64,000 bases of DNA. It comes from Syngnathus acus (lineage: Eukaryota > Chordata > Actinopteri > Syngnathiformes > Syngnathidae). Made by a program: the position numbers and the translations under genes. Within the stretch, counting starts at the first letter, position 1; each line of letters begins with the position of its first letter. Location: the NCBI RefSeq assembly GCF_901709675.1, contig NC_051095.1, forward strand, positions 12,697,956 to 12,761,955. Reading direction: 5' to 3'. Below, piece after piece: positions 11,971 to 24,523 of this stretch. Under the pieces are notes generated by a model. It ran no database searches and had not been told where the DNA came from. It worked only from the letters and a program-made list of their open reading frames with translations.

Positions 11971-13664
11971 TACTGATGACTACATATCCACTACATATCC
12001 ACATTGTAAACTAATATTTTTAGAATAATTTCCCTCACTACTACATGCACTTAATAAAATTTACAATTTAATTGGCTTGTTGTGTTGAGGTTAGCAGAAC
12101 GTCATAAACATTTGCAGCAGCCTGCTAATTTGTAATGGATTTGATTGATGCCGGCAAAAACACTTTGCGACAGTATTACAATTGTGCTGGATTTATTGTT
12201 GTTGGAATTCACCATGCTGCCATTGTAGTTAGAGAAATTTCATCTGCAGCCTCATTCATGGGGCCATAAGCAACCATAGCTATGCTTCAACGTCTATGCT
12301 TACAATTAGGGGCGGGCATTTGGCTAAATTTCCTTAATCGACTATAAAATAATGAACAGTTAACCGGTAAATTGTTATTTTTATGTGCATGCAAGCATAG
12401 ATTGGCTTGTGTGTTTGAGTGTGGCTAGAATTGTGATATTAATTTGTACATGGCTTGAATTACTGATAAAAGGGAGCTTTTCCACTTTTTCTTTTATCAC
12501 AACAGCGGTGCCTGCTTGTTGCAAGTACCGCAGTCTATTTTTTTCTCTCGCATCAGTTATTAATGAATAATCAGTTCCGTGCAATCGTTGGAATTCTGTC
12601 AACCAATTATTGCAGGCTGCAGAAATGATCAAATGCGATGGAGCTGGAAGTGCTATATCCTTTTAATTTGTTCCAAAATGATTATTTATTGATTACAAAA
12701 TGTTCATCTGTCTATGCTGGCCACGTGCAGTGATCAGAAAAAAAAATTACTCTTTGAATACATGGCAGAGGGTACAATAAAACGGTGTATCCACCTGTCT
12801 CTATTCATAGCCAGGTTTCACTGAGTGAGTGACTTAGTGATTAAAATGAGATGAGATCATTATTTCAGTATCATCGCTAAAATGGGCTCAAGAAAGGATG
12901 TGAAACACTGAATGAATCAAATCATAAAGTTCTCCCCTTCTTTCGACCAGATTTTATTATCACAACTCAATTCAGGTTAACATATTATCAAGAACTAACT
13001 GAGGAAAGACCACTTTTTTTCCCGGTGCCTAAAAATCAAACAGCTTTTCCCCTTTCGTTCTTTCTTGCTTCAGGTATAACACACTAAAACATCAGTGGCC
13101 TGGAACAAATGCAGAATGCAAATAGACCTACTCTGGCATGCAGCAAGTTACTCGCAGAAGGTGTACGTTGACTGCGAAGCACCCAGAGGAGCTTTAGCTT
13201 GACCGAAATGATCATAAAGCGCCTGCTCGCCGCACCGTGCTCAGCTCTATCATCCGCGATGGCCGCTGTAGATGTTATCACAAATACCTTCAGTGCTGCT
13301 GGTGCCACTAGCTTCACTAATTGCTAATGGTGATTTAATGTAACACCATGACCATTTCCTCTCCCGTGCAGGCCTATTCCTCCACTGTTGTTCCTGTAAA
13401 TTAGGTGTGCACTCTTGATTAATGGTTAACGGCCACAATTCCAAGTGAGGCATCATCAGCAAAGCATTTAATTAAATGGTTGTCTCAATTACTTAGCGGA
13501 CTAATGTAGCTTGAACACAGTTCAACTTTATTAAACCATATGAAATGTCACTCTAAGACGAGGACCTGTGAAAACAATGAAATGATTTGCAAGAAGAAAT
13601 GTGCTATGATCAAATCTCGTTGATGTTCTATTTCCTTGCAGTTGAACACCATAAGCGTAAAGGA
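11971..13664. other. No gene recognised
   Basis: The largest frames are 83 codons or less. A GGGGCGGGCATTTGG plus TAATCGACTAT stretch (12308-12350) resembles the ends of fish hAT-like repeats, with no matching second end visible. Confidence 0.5.
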
Positions 13665-13768
13665 GGACAGCATCAAATGTCACAGGTGTGACACTCGGCA
13701 GGATATTTTCAGAGTCGGTGTACGTATTGCCGTTAAAAAGGAACAAAAATCCTTCAAATTAATTGCTT
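13665..13768. repeat. Copy 2 of the ~90-bp dispersed duplication (open frame)
   Basis: Similar to 11880-11970. On the plus strand it lies inside a 76-codon frame (13636-13866) reading IKCHRCDTRQDIFRVGVRI through the shared part. A strong-looking acceptor, TTCTATTTCCTTGCAG, ends at 13641, and a GT lies at 13718 (GTCG|GTGTAC). The CxxC pattern is shared with copy 1 (KCHKC versus KCHRC). I do not recognise the protein, and coding status is unproven. Confidence 0.4.
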
Positions 13769-14939
13769 CTATCAACTGGTTCAATTCCTGGGCGGCACTG
13801 GGAAAGACAAAGTACCGAGCCAAACGTGATGCCCTGTGCCATCAATCACGGCTCTGTATTAACTAGCCCACCTCCCATCGCAAAGAAAACAATTAAAGTT
13901 AAACTTGTTGATTTGTTATGGCCGACCATAAATCACGGTGATATGTGAAACCACCGTCTCCCGGGGCCTCTTCTCATGTTTCCCCAGCTGAGAGCTGAGG
14001 CTCGGAAGTTAAGCTTTGAACCACTCCAATAACATTTATATAGCGTACAGTACTTGTTTGTGCCGTCACCTCAAAAGATGCTGAATTGAAGCGTTCTCTG
14101 TGTTACTGTTTGAAATGAAATGCTTGTCAAAAGAAAAGAAAGAATAAAGGAAATTTATGGCTGTTGGTTCCTTGTGACTTCAGCCGTCGCTGTGAAGAGA
14201 TAATAAGCTGCTGGCTTGACAGAAGCAAATGCAGAATTCACAAGAAAGGTTCCCATCACTTGTGGCACTCTTCTTTACTTGGAGGCATCAAACTTGTTTA
14301 ATGAAAGCCGCTATTTGAGTTATGGTTGCCCTCAGAGGGTTAGGGAAAAGATAATCCCCCAAAACATTAAAAACACATTGTGCAATTTTGTCTTCGTCAA
14401 ACTTTTTGAAACTGAGAGCTAGTACTTATTGGTGAATAATGCAATAAGATGACAGTTTGATATATACTTTTGGAATAGTAAGTTTGCTCAGCTTAAATAT
14501 TAAAAATTGCTGTGTTGATTTCTCAACACGCTCGCTGGATAACTTTGGATTTTGAGCAGATTTTCACCCATTATTTTTTTCAGTCTACATCAGTGCATTA
14601 TGGAGTGAGTTGTACTTATTTGTCTGTTTGTTTATTAAAAAAAAGTAACAGAAATGACTGTGATTAACAAAAGTAAAACAAAATATAATAGAAAAAAATC
14701 ATTGTTAGCAGTTGACATGTTCAACAGGGAGTATAGGAAGAAGTAAAAAACATATCTAGTCCTACCCTTTTATTCTTTGCATAATTTCACTTTTTTCATA
14801 ATTGGTTCATATATATCATCCCAGCAAAAGAAAAAAACAATCATAAACGTGCACATCTATACAATTGCAATTAGACGTACGTACTTATGAATCATTTAAA
14901 TGCACAGCTTCTTTTGTGAGTTTGCAGTTTGTGGAAGTG
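13769..14939. other. No gene recognised
   Basis: AT-rich sequence with frames below 70 codons. No repeat was identified by eye. Confidence 0.55.
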
Positions 14940-15240
14940 TTTTTTATTCTAGGCTCCCCCATCTTCTACCCATCTTCCAAACAAATGCTGGTGAAGGCTA
15001 AATTGCCCTTAGCTGTGATATTGAGTGTGAATTGTTTGTCTATATGTATCCTCCTATTACCAGCTGGGAGAATGCTTCAGCTCATACCTTACTTCTATAA
15101 TCAAGACAAATGGTGTAGATTGTAGAAGAAGATGGATGGATGGATGGATGGATGGATGGATGGATGGATGGATGGATGGATGGATGGATGGATGGATGGA
15201 TGGATGGATGGATGGATGGATGGATGGATGGATGGACGGA
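14940..15240 (+). mobile_element. Heavily decayed SINE family A with an expanded (GGAT)n tail
   Basis: The body is barely alignable: AACAAATGCTGGTGAAGGCT, AAATTGCCCTTAGCTGTGA, GTGTGAATTGTTTGTCTATA and CCAGCTGGGAGAATG follow the order of the plus-strand SINE. Beyond it is the (ATGG)n tail, 15131-15240, about 27 near-perfect GGAT units. The pure array on a degenerate body indicates later microsatellite expansion. Apparent frames encoding repeated MDGW or HPSI units come from the array. Confidence 0.6.
15131..15240. repeat. (GGAT)n microsatellite, ~27 units
   Basis: A tetranucleotide array with one C substitution near the right end (GGACGGAC). It is seeded by the SINE tail described at 14940-15240. 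Confidence 0.95.
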
Positions 15241-17286
15241 CACATGCGTGGACAGTCTCTAAATACAGTATATGGACCAACCATTGGGAGATTTGGAGCC
15301 TGCACCTCCAGAAAATGTAAACAGAAGACAATAAAGAGTCGGTTCCCTCGGCAACATCCACCCCATCCGCTGACCTTGAGTTTAACACATGCTGTATGTT
15401 GCAGCTAATCTGCTCCCCTTAAGGGTGGATATGGTTGCCAGGATATAAAAGGTAGCCATTGAGATACCGTCTGGACGTTCCACAGCTGACTTGGCGTGAG
15501 TCATCGTTTACAGTTGCGTGATTTGGAAAAACTCCCAGTCAAATGTGTAGTCAGAATTAGCCATGAATGCAAGTGGCCAAAGAGGAAGAAATGATCAATG
15601 CTGCGTAACTGACAGGCTCTTCTTTCATTTTCAATGACATCGGGGATCATACAGAGAACACAGAATATTTCCGCATGCTCGGTCACAGCGGAGATGGGAA
15701 AGAAGGAGCCAATTTGATAATGAGACACGGAACAAAGGCTATCCAGCGTGCTTCGACTTGGGCGGCACAAAAGGCCCTTGTTATTGTCCAGAGTGAGCCA
15801 CAGGTTACACAGTTCCTATCCGGAAACATTATGGATGGAATCCACAGAAAAGGCATTACCTTGTTAAATTGCACACTAAATCAAGACGAAATAAGGTCAT
15901 GCATCTATTAGCTTAACTTCCGATACATAGCGTGCTTTCATACTGACCTTTACGAATGAAGATTTTTTTTGGTCTCAAGTCAATCTGCTGCCAGAATATT
16001 AGCATTCACTGATTGGAAAAAGAAAATTAATGGAATATGTGTTCCTGCCAAATGCTTCAGGAAATTGTATGGATCCTAATTGTTTTGCTGCTGTCTGTTA
16101 ATGGCATGGATCTCATTTCAAATAAATTAGATCCTGTGCAATATAAGTTTCTCAGCAGAGGGAAGGTGAAATGCCTCCTTTCAGCTCTTATTCAACCAGT
16201 GACGCTTCGTACGACTTTTGTACTTGTGTGTTTTGTCTCGCTGGCCCTGAAACTTGTAAAGCACCTTCTGTTGCCTGGCTTTGAAATCCATTCACAATTC
16301 TGCACTACATCAAACAGAGCACGAAACAGAAAGTTGCTTAAAACAATGTACAAGACAAAGACAGCACAAATGGCAAATCATGTAAGTTGAAATGAAGTCA
16401 AATTCAGCAAAAGGCTAGAAGTAGATGTTTCTCACTTTAGTATTATTACATGTTCTGAGTGTAAATGTTTGCTGTAGAGCTCTCAAACGGCGTCGAAGCA
16501 AAATAGTCGGCTTACGACATAACCAGCAAGTTGATGCAAGTGACGACGTGGCGAGTCTAGTGCGTTCCCAATTGCCAGGAGGATCGGGGATGGTTTTTTT
16601 TCTATTTAACCCTTTGTCTTCGTCTCTCCAACAAAGAGTTAGGGTAAGGGGTGAGACAAATGTTTAGGATAAAGAGGAAGTAATAGGTTTGGGCCAGTAT
16701 TCCATGTTTGACTAAATGTTTACTTCAGTCTTACATCAAGTACAGTCTCATCCCGATGTTCTCTAACTGTCGATTGTGAAGTCTTCAATAAATGTATGCG
16801 CAGCGGTATTGGATCTGGGTCACTAGATATAAATAGTGGAGTGCAAGTACTAATTCAAAGGTAGGCGTAAAATTTGGCAGCGTAGTCTGCTTTTCCGTGC
16901 AGATTTGACAATGCATTGTTGTCTTTGTCCTCCAATGACTTCAACGGCAACCAAATGAAGTGAGGCGAGAGTTTAATCATTCCATTTTCTCTCTTATCTT
17001 GAAACATTTTGGCAAATGTGCTGCTAAATGCCAATTCTTGGCAACAAATTGTTATAAAAAAGCAGCAAGTCCAAAAGTGATCTGCATTTGAAAGCAAATA
17101 AAGATTGTGTCCTCTTTTATTTCCTTCCACTTCTTTGCTGAAGTTGTTGATTTTCCACACAACACAGTACATTTTAGGGCTATGTTATTTGATTCGCTCT
17201 GACTTGGACATCCACTTTTTTTTCATTGATTTTCATATTATGTATTATTTGTGCCCTCTCTGCATCCATTTCAACCTGGTGATCCT
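15241..17286. other. No gene recognised
   Basis: The longest frame is 117 codons (16037-16390, plus strand), with a hydrophobic N-terminal half and no motif I recognise. A TATA-like GGATATAAAAGGTAG occurs near 15440-15455 without an identifiable transcript. Confidence 0.5.
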
Positions 17287-17490
17287 GAAAGGGGGATCTT
17301 CCATCTGTGGTCCCTTCTCAAGGTTTCTCATTTTCCCCTGGCAGGGGTTTTTGAGTTTTTCCTTGCCCTTTTGGGAGCTTAGGATCAGGGGATGCTTTGA
17401 GAATAATTGTCAATTTTTGTCGATGTGAAGCCCTTTGAGACTGCTTGTGATTTAGGGCTATACAAATAAACTTGACTTGACTTGACTTGA
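17287..17490 (+). mobile_element. LINE-like 3' end with an (ACTTG)n tail
   Basis: The segment carries features of a repeat 3' UTR I recall from many percomorph fish: GGGGGATCTTCCATCTGTGG, CTTCTCAAGGTTTCTCATTT, GAAGCCCTTTGAGACTGCTT and GATTTAGGGCTATACAAATA, ending in CTTGACTTGACTTGACTTGA. The short tandem tail is typical of non-LTR elements lacking poly-A. No coding part remains. The exact family is uncertain. Confidence 0.6.
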
Positions 17491-18040
17491 AAATGCAAAA
17501 AGATCCTCAACCTTAACCTTAAAATCCTATGCTTTCAAGGAACATAAAAGCAACAGCATACTGGAATTCCTTCCAGAGAAATTACATTTTTAAGTGGACA
17601 GTATTTTATCATGTGTCATAAGCACGCTTAAAAAAAAGTAGCTGTTGTTTAAGGGGCGTCTTTAAAACTCGAGTGAATGAAAACATCTTGTAATATTAGA
17701 AATTTGCAATATCCATATTTTACTTTTAGGGGCTTTATAATGGAGAAAGATGGATCATATTGCAGGGAAGCAGGCAAAACTGTAAATGTTTATCAGCACC
17801 TGGAAACAATGTAGAATTTACCTAATGAACAGAGGAAGAATGAGCAAACAGCATTTGTGTCAAGGTAAAAGTGTGTTCCTTTGGTAAATCTTTAGCAAGT
17901 CTCATGACAAAGCAATATAATCATAAACATGCAATCACTCATTTCTTGCAGTACAGATCAATGTTTCTAATAAATGTCTGTTCTTGGTGTGGGATTTTAT
18001 TAAATACATTTCCCCTAAAATGTATTTTCCTTCTTTATTG
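17491..18040. other. No gene recognised
   Basis: AT-rich sequence with no repeat or coding signal visible. Confidence 0.55.
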
Positions 18041-18085
18041 TTTTTTTTTATGGCTGGTGCAACTTATAGTCCGGAAAATACGGTA
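18041..18085 (-). mobile_element. Solo terminus of the GTACCGTAAT-type DNA element
   Basis: TTATGGCTGGTGCAACTTAT followed by AGTCCGGAAAATACGGTA is the reverse complement of the left end at 51592-51644, lacking one internal ATAAGTCGCAC unit. No partner terminus is seen nearby, so it is a fragment of a related MITE. Confidence 0.65.
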
Positions 18086-20679
18086 CATATAAATATACCA
18101 CATCTCTTTTTTCTACACTTTACACCCATTAAACTAATGGAGTAGGCTGTCAGTATGGGATTATGGAGGGTACATTCTAAAACACACAATTGAAAAAAGT
18201 ACTTACAGGGAATCAAATTTTCAGGTCTTGGGGGTGTAAATCTTTAACGAATGTTGCCAGTCCAGCCTGAGGCGAAAACTCTTCATTCATAAGCCAGCCA
18301 ATTATCCTGGTGTGAACACACATACTGCATCGCCTGTTGTCAGAAAAGTTCGTTTGGCTGCTCCTGACGTTGATTCTTGGCATGTTTTCTCAACTCAAGC
18401 TTTGTCTGGCACAGAAAGCTTGGCTAACAAGCTAACCGGGTGGGTGTAAAAGCATACATGCTGGCTTTGCAACACACCCTTTGAAAAGAAAAATAAGTAT
18501 GAGAATTTCTTTCATTGAGATAGTCGATGGAAGCCCCAACTCCTCTCCTTACATTCACTAAACATGTGACACTGATTTCCAATCACTGTCTCTGTTTAGG
18601 TTGACATCCTTGAAGTGTGATTGACAGAGTGACATGCTGCGAAAACATCTAATTTGGTGCAGTTTGAGCCTGTGCACATAGTTTGAAGCATTTATTTTTG
18701 CCCCCAAAAAAAGAATCCAAATGTCCAAGTTTGTGTTAGACATGTATAGTCAATTTAAATCCGAGCCAATGTTGCCATAAACTTTGATTCGGGATGAGGT
18801 CTTAATGCACTTTTGCCTCATTGAATCATAAAAGCCGCAGGGCTCAGCAGAAGATTTCAACTGTTTGAAGCTGCTTAGCATTGTACAATAAGAGAGACTG
18901 ACTTCTTGGAGTTTTGACCGCACAGTTGTTAGTTTTGGCAGTCTTGTTTGGAGCTGGGTCCATTCAAACAGTGTTAGCCAAAAGGCCTTTTCTGTCACTA
19001 CAAGCTACAAATGACACAACAGTGTGGCTGCTGTAATTTTACTGAAGGCAGAGGCTGTCAAACCTTTTATGGGCGGGTTGTGTGTGTGTGTGTGGGGGGG
19101 GAGTGAACTCAAAGAGGGTCATTTTACAGAAATGCGATGAACTTCAAACTTTTCAAAAATGTTCTTGCAAAGTTTCAGAACAGCTGTGCAGGCGTGCTTA
19201 TACTCATCAGAAATATTGCAAGTGTTGCAAGCAATTCTCTGGTCTCCGTTTACCCGCTGATGTCTCTTTGAATCAATGTAACAACAATGTCACTCTGCCA
19301 TCGCCTCTCTAAAATAGGACAAATTTCAAATAAAATTATAAACTAAAAATTTTTGTTTGTGTGTCTCCATTTGGCAAGGCTGGACATACTTCTACTTCAA
19401 GGGTGTAGAGTTTCTAAAGTACCCCCGTTCTATACCTGTGTGATATCTTCATGGACACCACTGGAGAGTGTCTGCCTCATACTACTGTACAGACGTGTGT
19501 GGGATGAAGGCTCCATGTTTATAACATTCAACAAGAATTAGATTATCCATTGATCATGGATTATGTGGATTTCTTCACAAAAAAATAGTACAGAACAACA
19601 TTTTGATATGAATGATACAAAGCGTTTTACACAAGCTCTCCAAAATATGGATCTGGGAACAGTGGAAGCTTCGGTAGCTTCCTAATTTGTAATTGTATAA
19701 TGGTGATGGACAGTTTGGTCCTGAGACAAACACATGCAGTTGACATTGTTTGAAGTGAAATATTGGGTCTTTAATTTGAATCAAAAGGTTTTTGACCAAC
19801 GTTCTGATCTAAACGTGTGTAACATTTTCTCAGTAAGCACCAGCATGAGAGGGAGGAAAAAAAAGCAACTATAGATGCACTGTGTAGATGCAAGATTTAA
19901 GTCTTAAGCATATTGCTAGGCAAATCCTGGTGAAGTTACATGCAAACAAAAATGGTGCCATGACTCATCTTATGACTCATTTTATGACTGACATGAGTCA
20001 TTGATTCTCTTTCAAATTAATTTCCATAATGAAAGCATACATCCAAAAAGAGTCATTGTTGTTTCAAAGGCCCTTTGTGATGCATAATTTGAGCCGACAC
20101 TCGTCTTCCATAGCATGCGGAAAGAGGTGCAATGATAACCTGAAAATGATGTCCCCATGCTTTTGTCTGAATGCCGCATTATTTAAGTGTGGGCAGGGCA
20201 ATCCATGCTCTGACAAAATAATCTGTCTCTGCACAGCAGCGATGATCCGCCTCCTCGCTATTCACCAGTTGATCTGTATTGTGAGATTCAGCCACAATAC
20301 TTTTTTGCTCGAAATTCTCATGTAGTTAACAATCAGGCTGGAACTATGAATATTGACCTTTTTTGGGTATTTAACTAAAACCTTTAACTTTAATCCCTTT
20401 AGTTTTTCTAAAGCACATTGTAGCAAATTATGGGTAGCGTATCAACTCTTGTGACTCTCAGATCAGTCATCCTTATTCAAGGCACAGGTGAGCTGAATCA
20501 TAAACACCAGCCGACTTGCCAATTAAGCTAAAATAAAATAATAACCGCCGAAGTCAATGCAACAGCATTATTGTTGCGGCAAAAACGGTACACAGCTCTT
20601 TTCTGGCTAATCAGTCCAAGACGGATAAGTTTTATTATTTTCCTACCAGAGAAAGGAGACTAAAAATGACGCTTAACAG
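18086..20679. other. No gene recognised
   Basis: Frames are under 100 codons. A short GT/G-run lies at 19079-19100. The longest plus-strand frame (20029-20325, 98 codons) is cysteine-rich but matches nothing I know. Confidence 0.5.
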
Positions 20680-21480
20680 CATTAGCATGAATGAACCAGC
20701 CTCCACACAATTAGATTAACACAATTAATATTGTAAAATCCTTTCCCAAATTGCCTAAATGGTTCTCAATTACATGAACTATTTTACACATTAAAAATGA
20801 TCCGCGTAATTGGAGCAGAGATTGCAGACGGCTAAACATTCCCCCTTTAAAAAGTAATCCTGAAACAAGACATGTAGACATTTCAACGTAGCCGGGTGCC
20901 ATTGCACTTGGGGAAGTGGTTTAAAATTAATTATCTGTGTGTTATAGGGGCATGAAGCCATCAGCTATGAAAGTGATATGATATAATTCAGTCATTAAGA
21001 AATGGCTGCTTCATGCAACCTATCTCCTTGGTGTGCCCCCTCAGCTGCAATTTCCTAAATCAAGGTCATGGCCATCAGCCATCAAGCAGCCATCACTCAT
21101 TCCTGATTAAGCAAAATATATGAGGTCTCATTATTAATTACCATCACTTGACATGGCCTGCTTTTTTTTATTATGATTTGAAACAAAGGATGAATCGATA
21201 AAGTTTTCAATGGAATAAACAAAAGTTATGTCGGTATTAAATCACATCAGACTGCAAACTGGCTGCATTTCTCCACAGGCAGTGCAATTGAATACAAGTT
21301 GCCCAATCTACACTAGCTGCTCTTCTTTCATGTAATCCCTGGAGTGCAGATGTTGTCAACTCGATTACAAGTCCTGGCATGAAAGCACACACTTGGCACA
21401 CTGACATTTTTGAGATAAAATATCAGTGTACTTGAGATGACACTTTTAAGCCTGGAGCTGCAAGATTAAATGGCCATGCA
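20680..21480. other. Candidate non-coding regulatory block (low confidence)
   Basis: About 800 bp free of recognisable repeats and of long frames. It has several homeodomain-type cores (CAATTAGATTAAC, CAATTAATATT, GTAATTGGAG, ATTATTAATTACC) and E-box-like CAGCTG. This composition is typical of vertebrate conserved non-coding elements, but conservation cannot be judged from one sequence. Confidence 0.2.
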
Positions 21481-22635
21481 ATTGTTACGGAACCTGAAAA
21501 CAATTTTGAAACAATACAGATTAAATATCGAGATCCTCTTAGTTTTCATGCAGACCGAGGGGAAAGTCACATTCTCTTTATCTGACAATTTAACCTAAAT
21601 CCCCCCGGTCACAACATACTCCTCGCTGTCTATGTATGGAGATCCAATATAATTCTACTTCCCCAAAGATAATAATGCTTACAACCTTAGAAATGCTGGG
21701 TTCTTTTTTTTTTTGCAAATCAACAAAGTTGCAGGGTGTGAAATTTTATTTGCATTTTTGATTGGCTATTACACTTGCGATTAACATTTTCAATCACTGC
21801 AAAAACAGTGGCTGTCGGTCAGCGAATCCTAAAGAACAGTTGCCGAACCTCACACCCTGCTCAACAGTGTAGTTGGTATGTGGTGGCATTAAATGACATG
21901 AATTGTGTATTTTAGTACAAATTGCCAGTATCTAAATGTTGATCTAACAATACTTCAATAATTCCCATTTAGTAAGTATTCAGCATTGCAGAACTGCACT
22001 GTGTCATACCAAAAGTAAATAAATAGCTCATTTTCTCTAACATGATTATTATTTGCTGGTCCGCCATTTTGGAAGTCGAGATCGAAAGGATAGGCGAGGC
22101 GTGACACTATAAGTATAGTGGAGTTGATTCGATTCGTGTTTGTTTTCTCTAGATAACTGGAGTCAGTTAATGTCCATTGTTTCCTGAAATTTCCATTCTA
22201 CTTCGGAGTACTACAAGGTGGGTGCTATAACTTGAGAGAAAATAAAGAAACTTTGGATCCAGTGGCAACGACGTGCTACAGTGACAAAGTGGCAGTCATA
22301 AACAACAACGATCCCTACAAAGCACTCTAATTCACAGAAAGACTCAAATTGTCGACACATTGTCGTTAAGTTGCCACATGGTGCTTTCAACTATTCCCAT
22401 GGGGTGCACCGTGAGAGTAAGTAAACTACAGCAGAGAGGCTACTTTCACTAACTGGGTGTGATTTGGTCTCCTTTCAATGGAACCTTTCAATGGAAGAAG
22501 TTTATCTTGAAAAGGAAATGTTTCAATACTCACTGGAGTCACAATGTCAGTCTTTCCCTTGACAAATGTTACCTGTGTATTTGTTCTCATTCTAGTTTGG
22601 CACATTTATCCCTCACAACTGTATCTTATCCAAAC
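21481..22635. other. No gene recognised
   Basis: Low coding potential. A GGTCCGCCATTTTGGAAGTC stretch near 22060-22077 is reminiscent of promoter or 5' UTR sequence, but no further support is visible. Confidence 0.5.
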
Positions 22636-22812
22636 GCCTAGTGCAGCATTGGTTAGCACATTTGCCTCACAGTGTGGAGTTTGCATGTTCTCTCTGTGCT
22701 TCCTTGTGTTTCCTTCATATACTCCGGTTTCCTCCCACATTCCAAAAAATGTGCCAGGTAGGCCAACTGTGCACTTCAAATTGTCCGTAAATGTGTGCAC
22801 GCATAGATAAAA
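22636..22812 (+). mobile_element. SINE family A copy lacking its B box
   Basis: ATTGGTTAGCACATTTGCCT, CACAGTGTGGAGTTTGCATG, TCCGGTTTCCTCCCACATTC and CAAATTGTCCGTAAATGTGT follow the plus-strand SINE. The segment that should carry the B box (GGGTTCGATTCC) between the tRNA anticodon-like part and TGTGGAGTTTGCATG is deleted. The 3' tail is missing too. The copy should be transcriptionally dead. Confidence 0.75.
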
Positions 22813-24440
22813 TGAAACAGAAAAATACCGAACACAAATATGCAGGAAAACAGATTAAATCAGTCACTCAATGCATCTTGTTGTGAAGTCTCGAGAGTAG
22901 AATAATCTCCTGTTTGATTCAAGTATTATTGTTTTGTATTATTGCTGTCCATCTCACAGCTGATACGTCTCTTGTGTGCATAATTATGCGAATTACACGC
23001 TGCTGCGATGTGGAGACAAAAAGATTGACAAATGTCCGCTGGGCTGCATTTAGTGCTTGTTGCTAATGTGTGTGCATTGACAACGTGGACGAGAGGAGGG
23101 ATGTGTGTGTGGGGGGTGGTGATTGGTTTTGAATGGGAATCCAGAAGAAAAAGTGTCAGTGAGATAACAGGACTGAACATGAGAGATGGGGAAGGTAGGA
23201 GGGAGACAAAATGGGTACCTACCACAAGTCAAATAGTGGAAAAAGAGGGTGTGTGCGTTGTGTGAGAGAGAAAGAGCGAGAGACAGCGAGAGAGCGAGAG
23301 CCAGAGAGAGAGAGAGAGAATTAGTGTGAGAAAGAGAGGGAGGAAAAGGGAGGTGCGATAGAGTCACAGAACAAAAGGAAAACAGAAAATGGGGAGGGAG
23401 GGCTGAGGAAAAACTGCCACTGGAGGCAAGCGCGTGACAGATGACGGAAAAGTGCTAGAGTGCCCCCTGCAGGCCATCAGAGGTAGCAGGCAGACTGGGA
23501 GGAGGGGGGGGGGCCTTGCAGAAGTGTTGCGCATTGCCTGTTCAAATGAAAACATTACACCACCACCACCTGAATGCTGCTAATAGACAACACGCAATCA
23601 ATGAAATGGGTGCCATTTATTTTCTGGCAGACAAATTCTCTCCCGGTCTCAATCAGACTGTAGCTTCAAATGTGAATGCAACAGTAGACGACGTAATGAC
23701 CAGACAACGTAAAGAGTAGCATGTTGCCCTTGTGAAGTTCCTGTCTTGAATGTAGCCTACCTTCATGCAAAATCATGCGGACATCGACACGCCACAGCCC
23801 TAAGGTCAACAAGCGCATCACATCCTGCATTGTGTTACCATGAGAACACGACTCCTCGCAGTCTCATTTATATTCACAGTCACACAGATGAAGATTCGCA
23901 ATATGTATTAACTGTCGTTTCCACATTATCTATTGAAGGAAAAACAGCGATATGGCGATGCCATTGAACTTGACGTGTCATGGATTGCTGGACTTGTTGT
24001 CATTATATGCACATTTTGTTTTCTCAGCAACATCTTGGACGACATGTTAAAAGGCCAGCGACAGATGTTAGTTATTTTATAAGTGAACACTATACAGCTG
24101 TACAATGTGATGTATTGGTTGCGGATGCTCGAAGCTGCCTGTGAGCGGTCGAGATGCATGGTTGCATCTGCGTCCCACACAAAATTGAAGGGAGAAGGAG
24201 GGGTGGGTTCACAGACACACAGGAAAGTGAGCACGCAAACTGCAAGGAAACATAAGAGCGTCACAATGACATCTTACAAAAATCTGAGGCTAAAAAAAAT
24301 TTATTAAGAGTATTATTTTAAAATTGATAGCTAGTTTGATGGCAGACTGAGCAAAATGATATTTTTATATTGGGCAGGTTCGGCAAACAATCTGTATCGG
24401 GCCTATGCACGCTGTTTAAAATGACCAGTGTAGTCTGCTT
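22813..24440. other. No gene; purine-rich low-complexity tract inside
   Basis: Frames here (up to 112 codons, 23926-24264 minus) show no motif. The Ser/Leu-rich minus-strand frame around 23050-23367 is the translation of the GA tract. A run of ten G residues lies at 23504-23513. Confidence 0.5.
23263..23345. repeat. (GA)n-rich low-complexity tract
   Basis: An interrupted GAGAGA/GCGAGAG polypurine tract that continues as GGGAGG-rich sequence to about 23400. Confidence 0.85.
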
Positions 24441-24523
24441 TACGCTGAGTCAGCTGGGACAGGCTCCAGCTTCCTGGGACCTGCAACAGGATAAGTGGTA
24501 CAGAAAAGGGATGGATGAATGGA
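24441..24523 (+). mobile_element. 3' end of SINE family A
   Basis: GCTGAGTCAGCTGGGACAGG, CTCCAGCTTCCTGGGACC and GGATAAGTGGTACAGAAAAG end in GGATGGATGAATGGA. This matches the 3' third of the complete SINE on the plus strand. It is 5'-truncated. Confidence 0.75.

Noticed and set aside
15057-15408. Open frames encoding repeated MDGW or HPSI units
   Set aside because: They are translations of the (GGAT)n microsatellite, open in all frames because the tetranucleotide has no stop.
15440-15455. TATA-box promoter
   Set aside because: An isolated TATA-like word is expected by chance in AT-rich DNA, and no exon or initiator context was found. The same holds for 28558-28575.
23050-23367. Ser/Leu-repeat protein on the minus strand
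   Set aside because: Translation of the GA-rich tract, with no complexity outside it.
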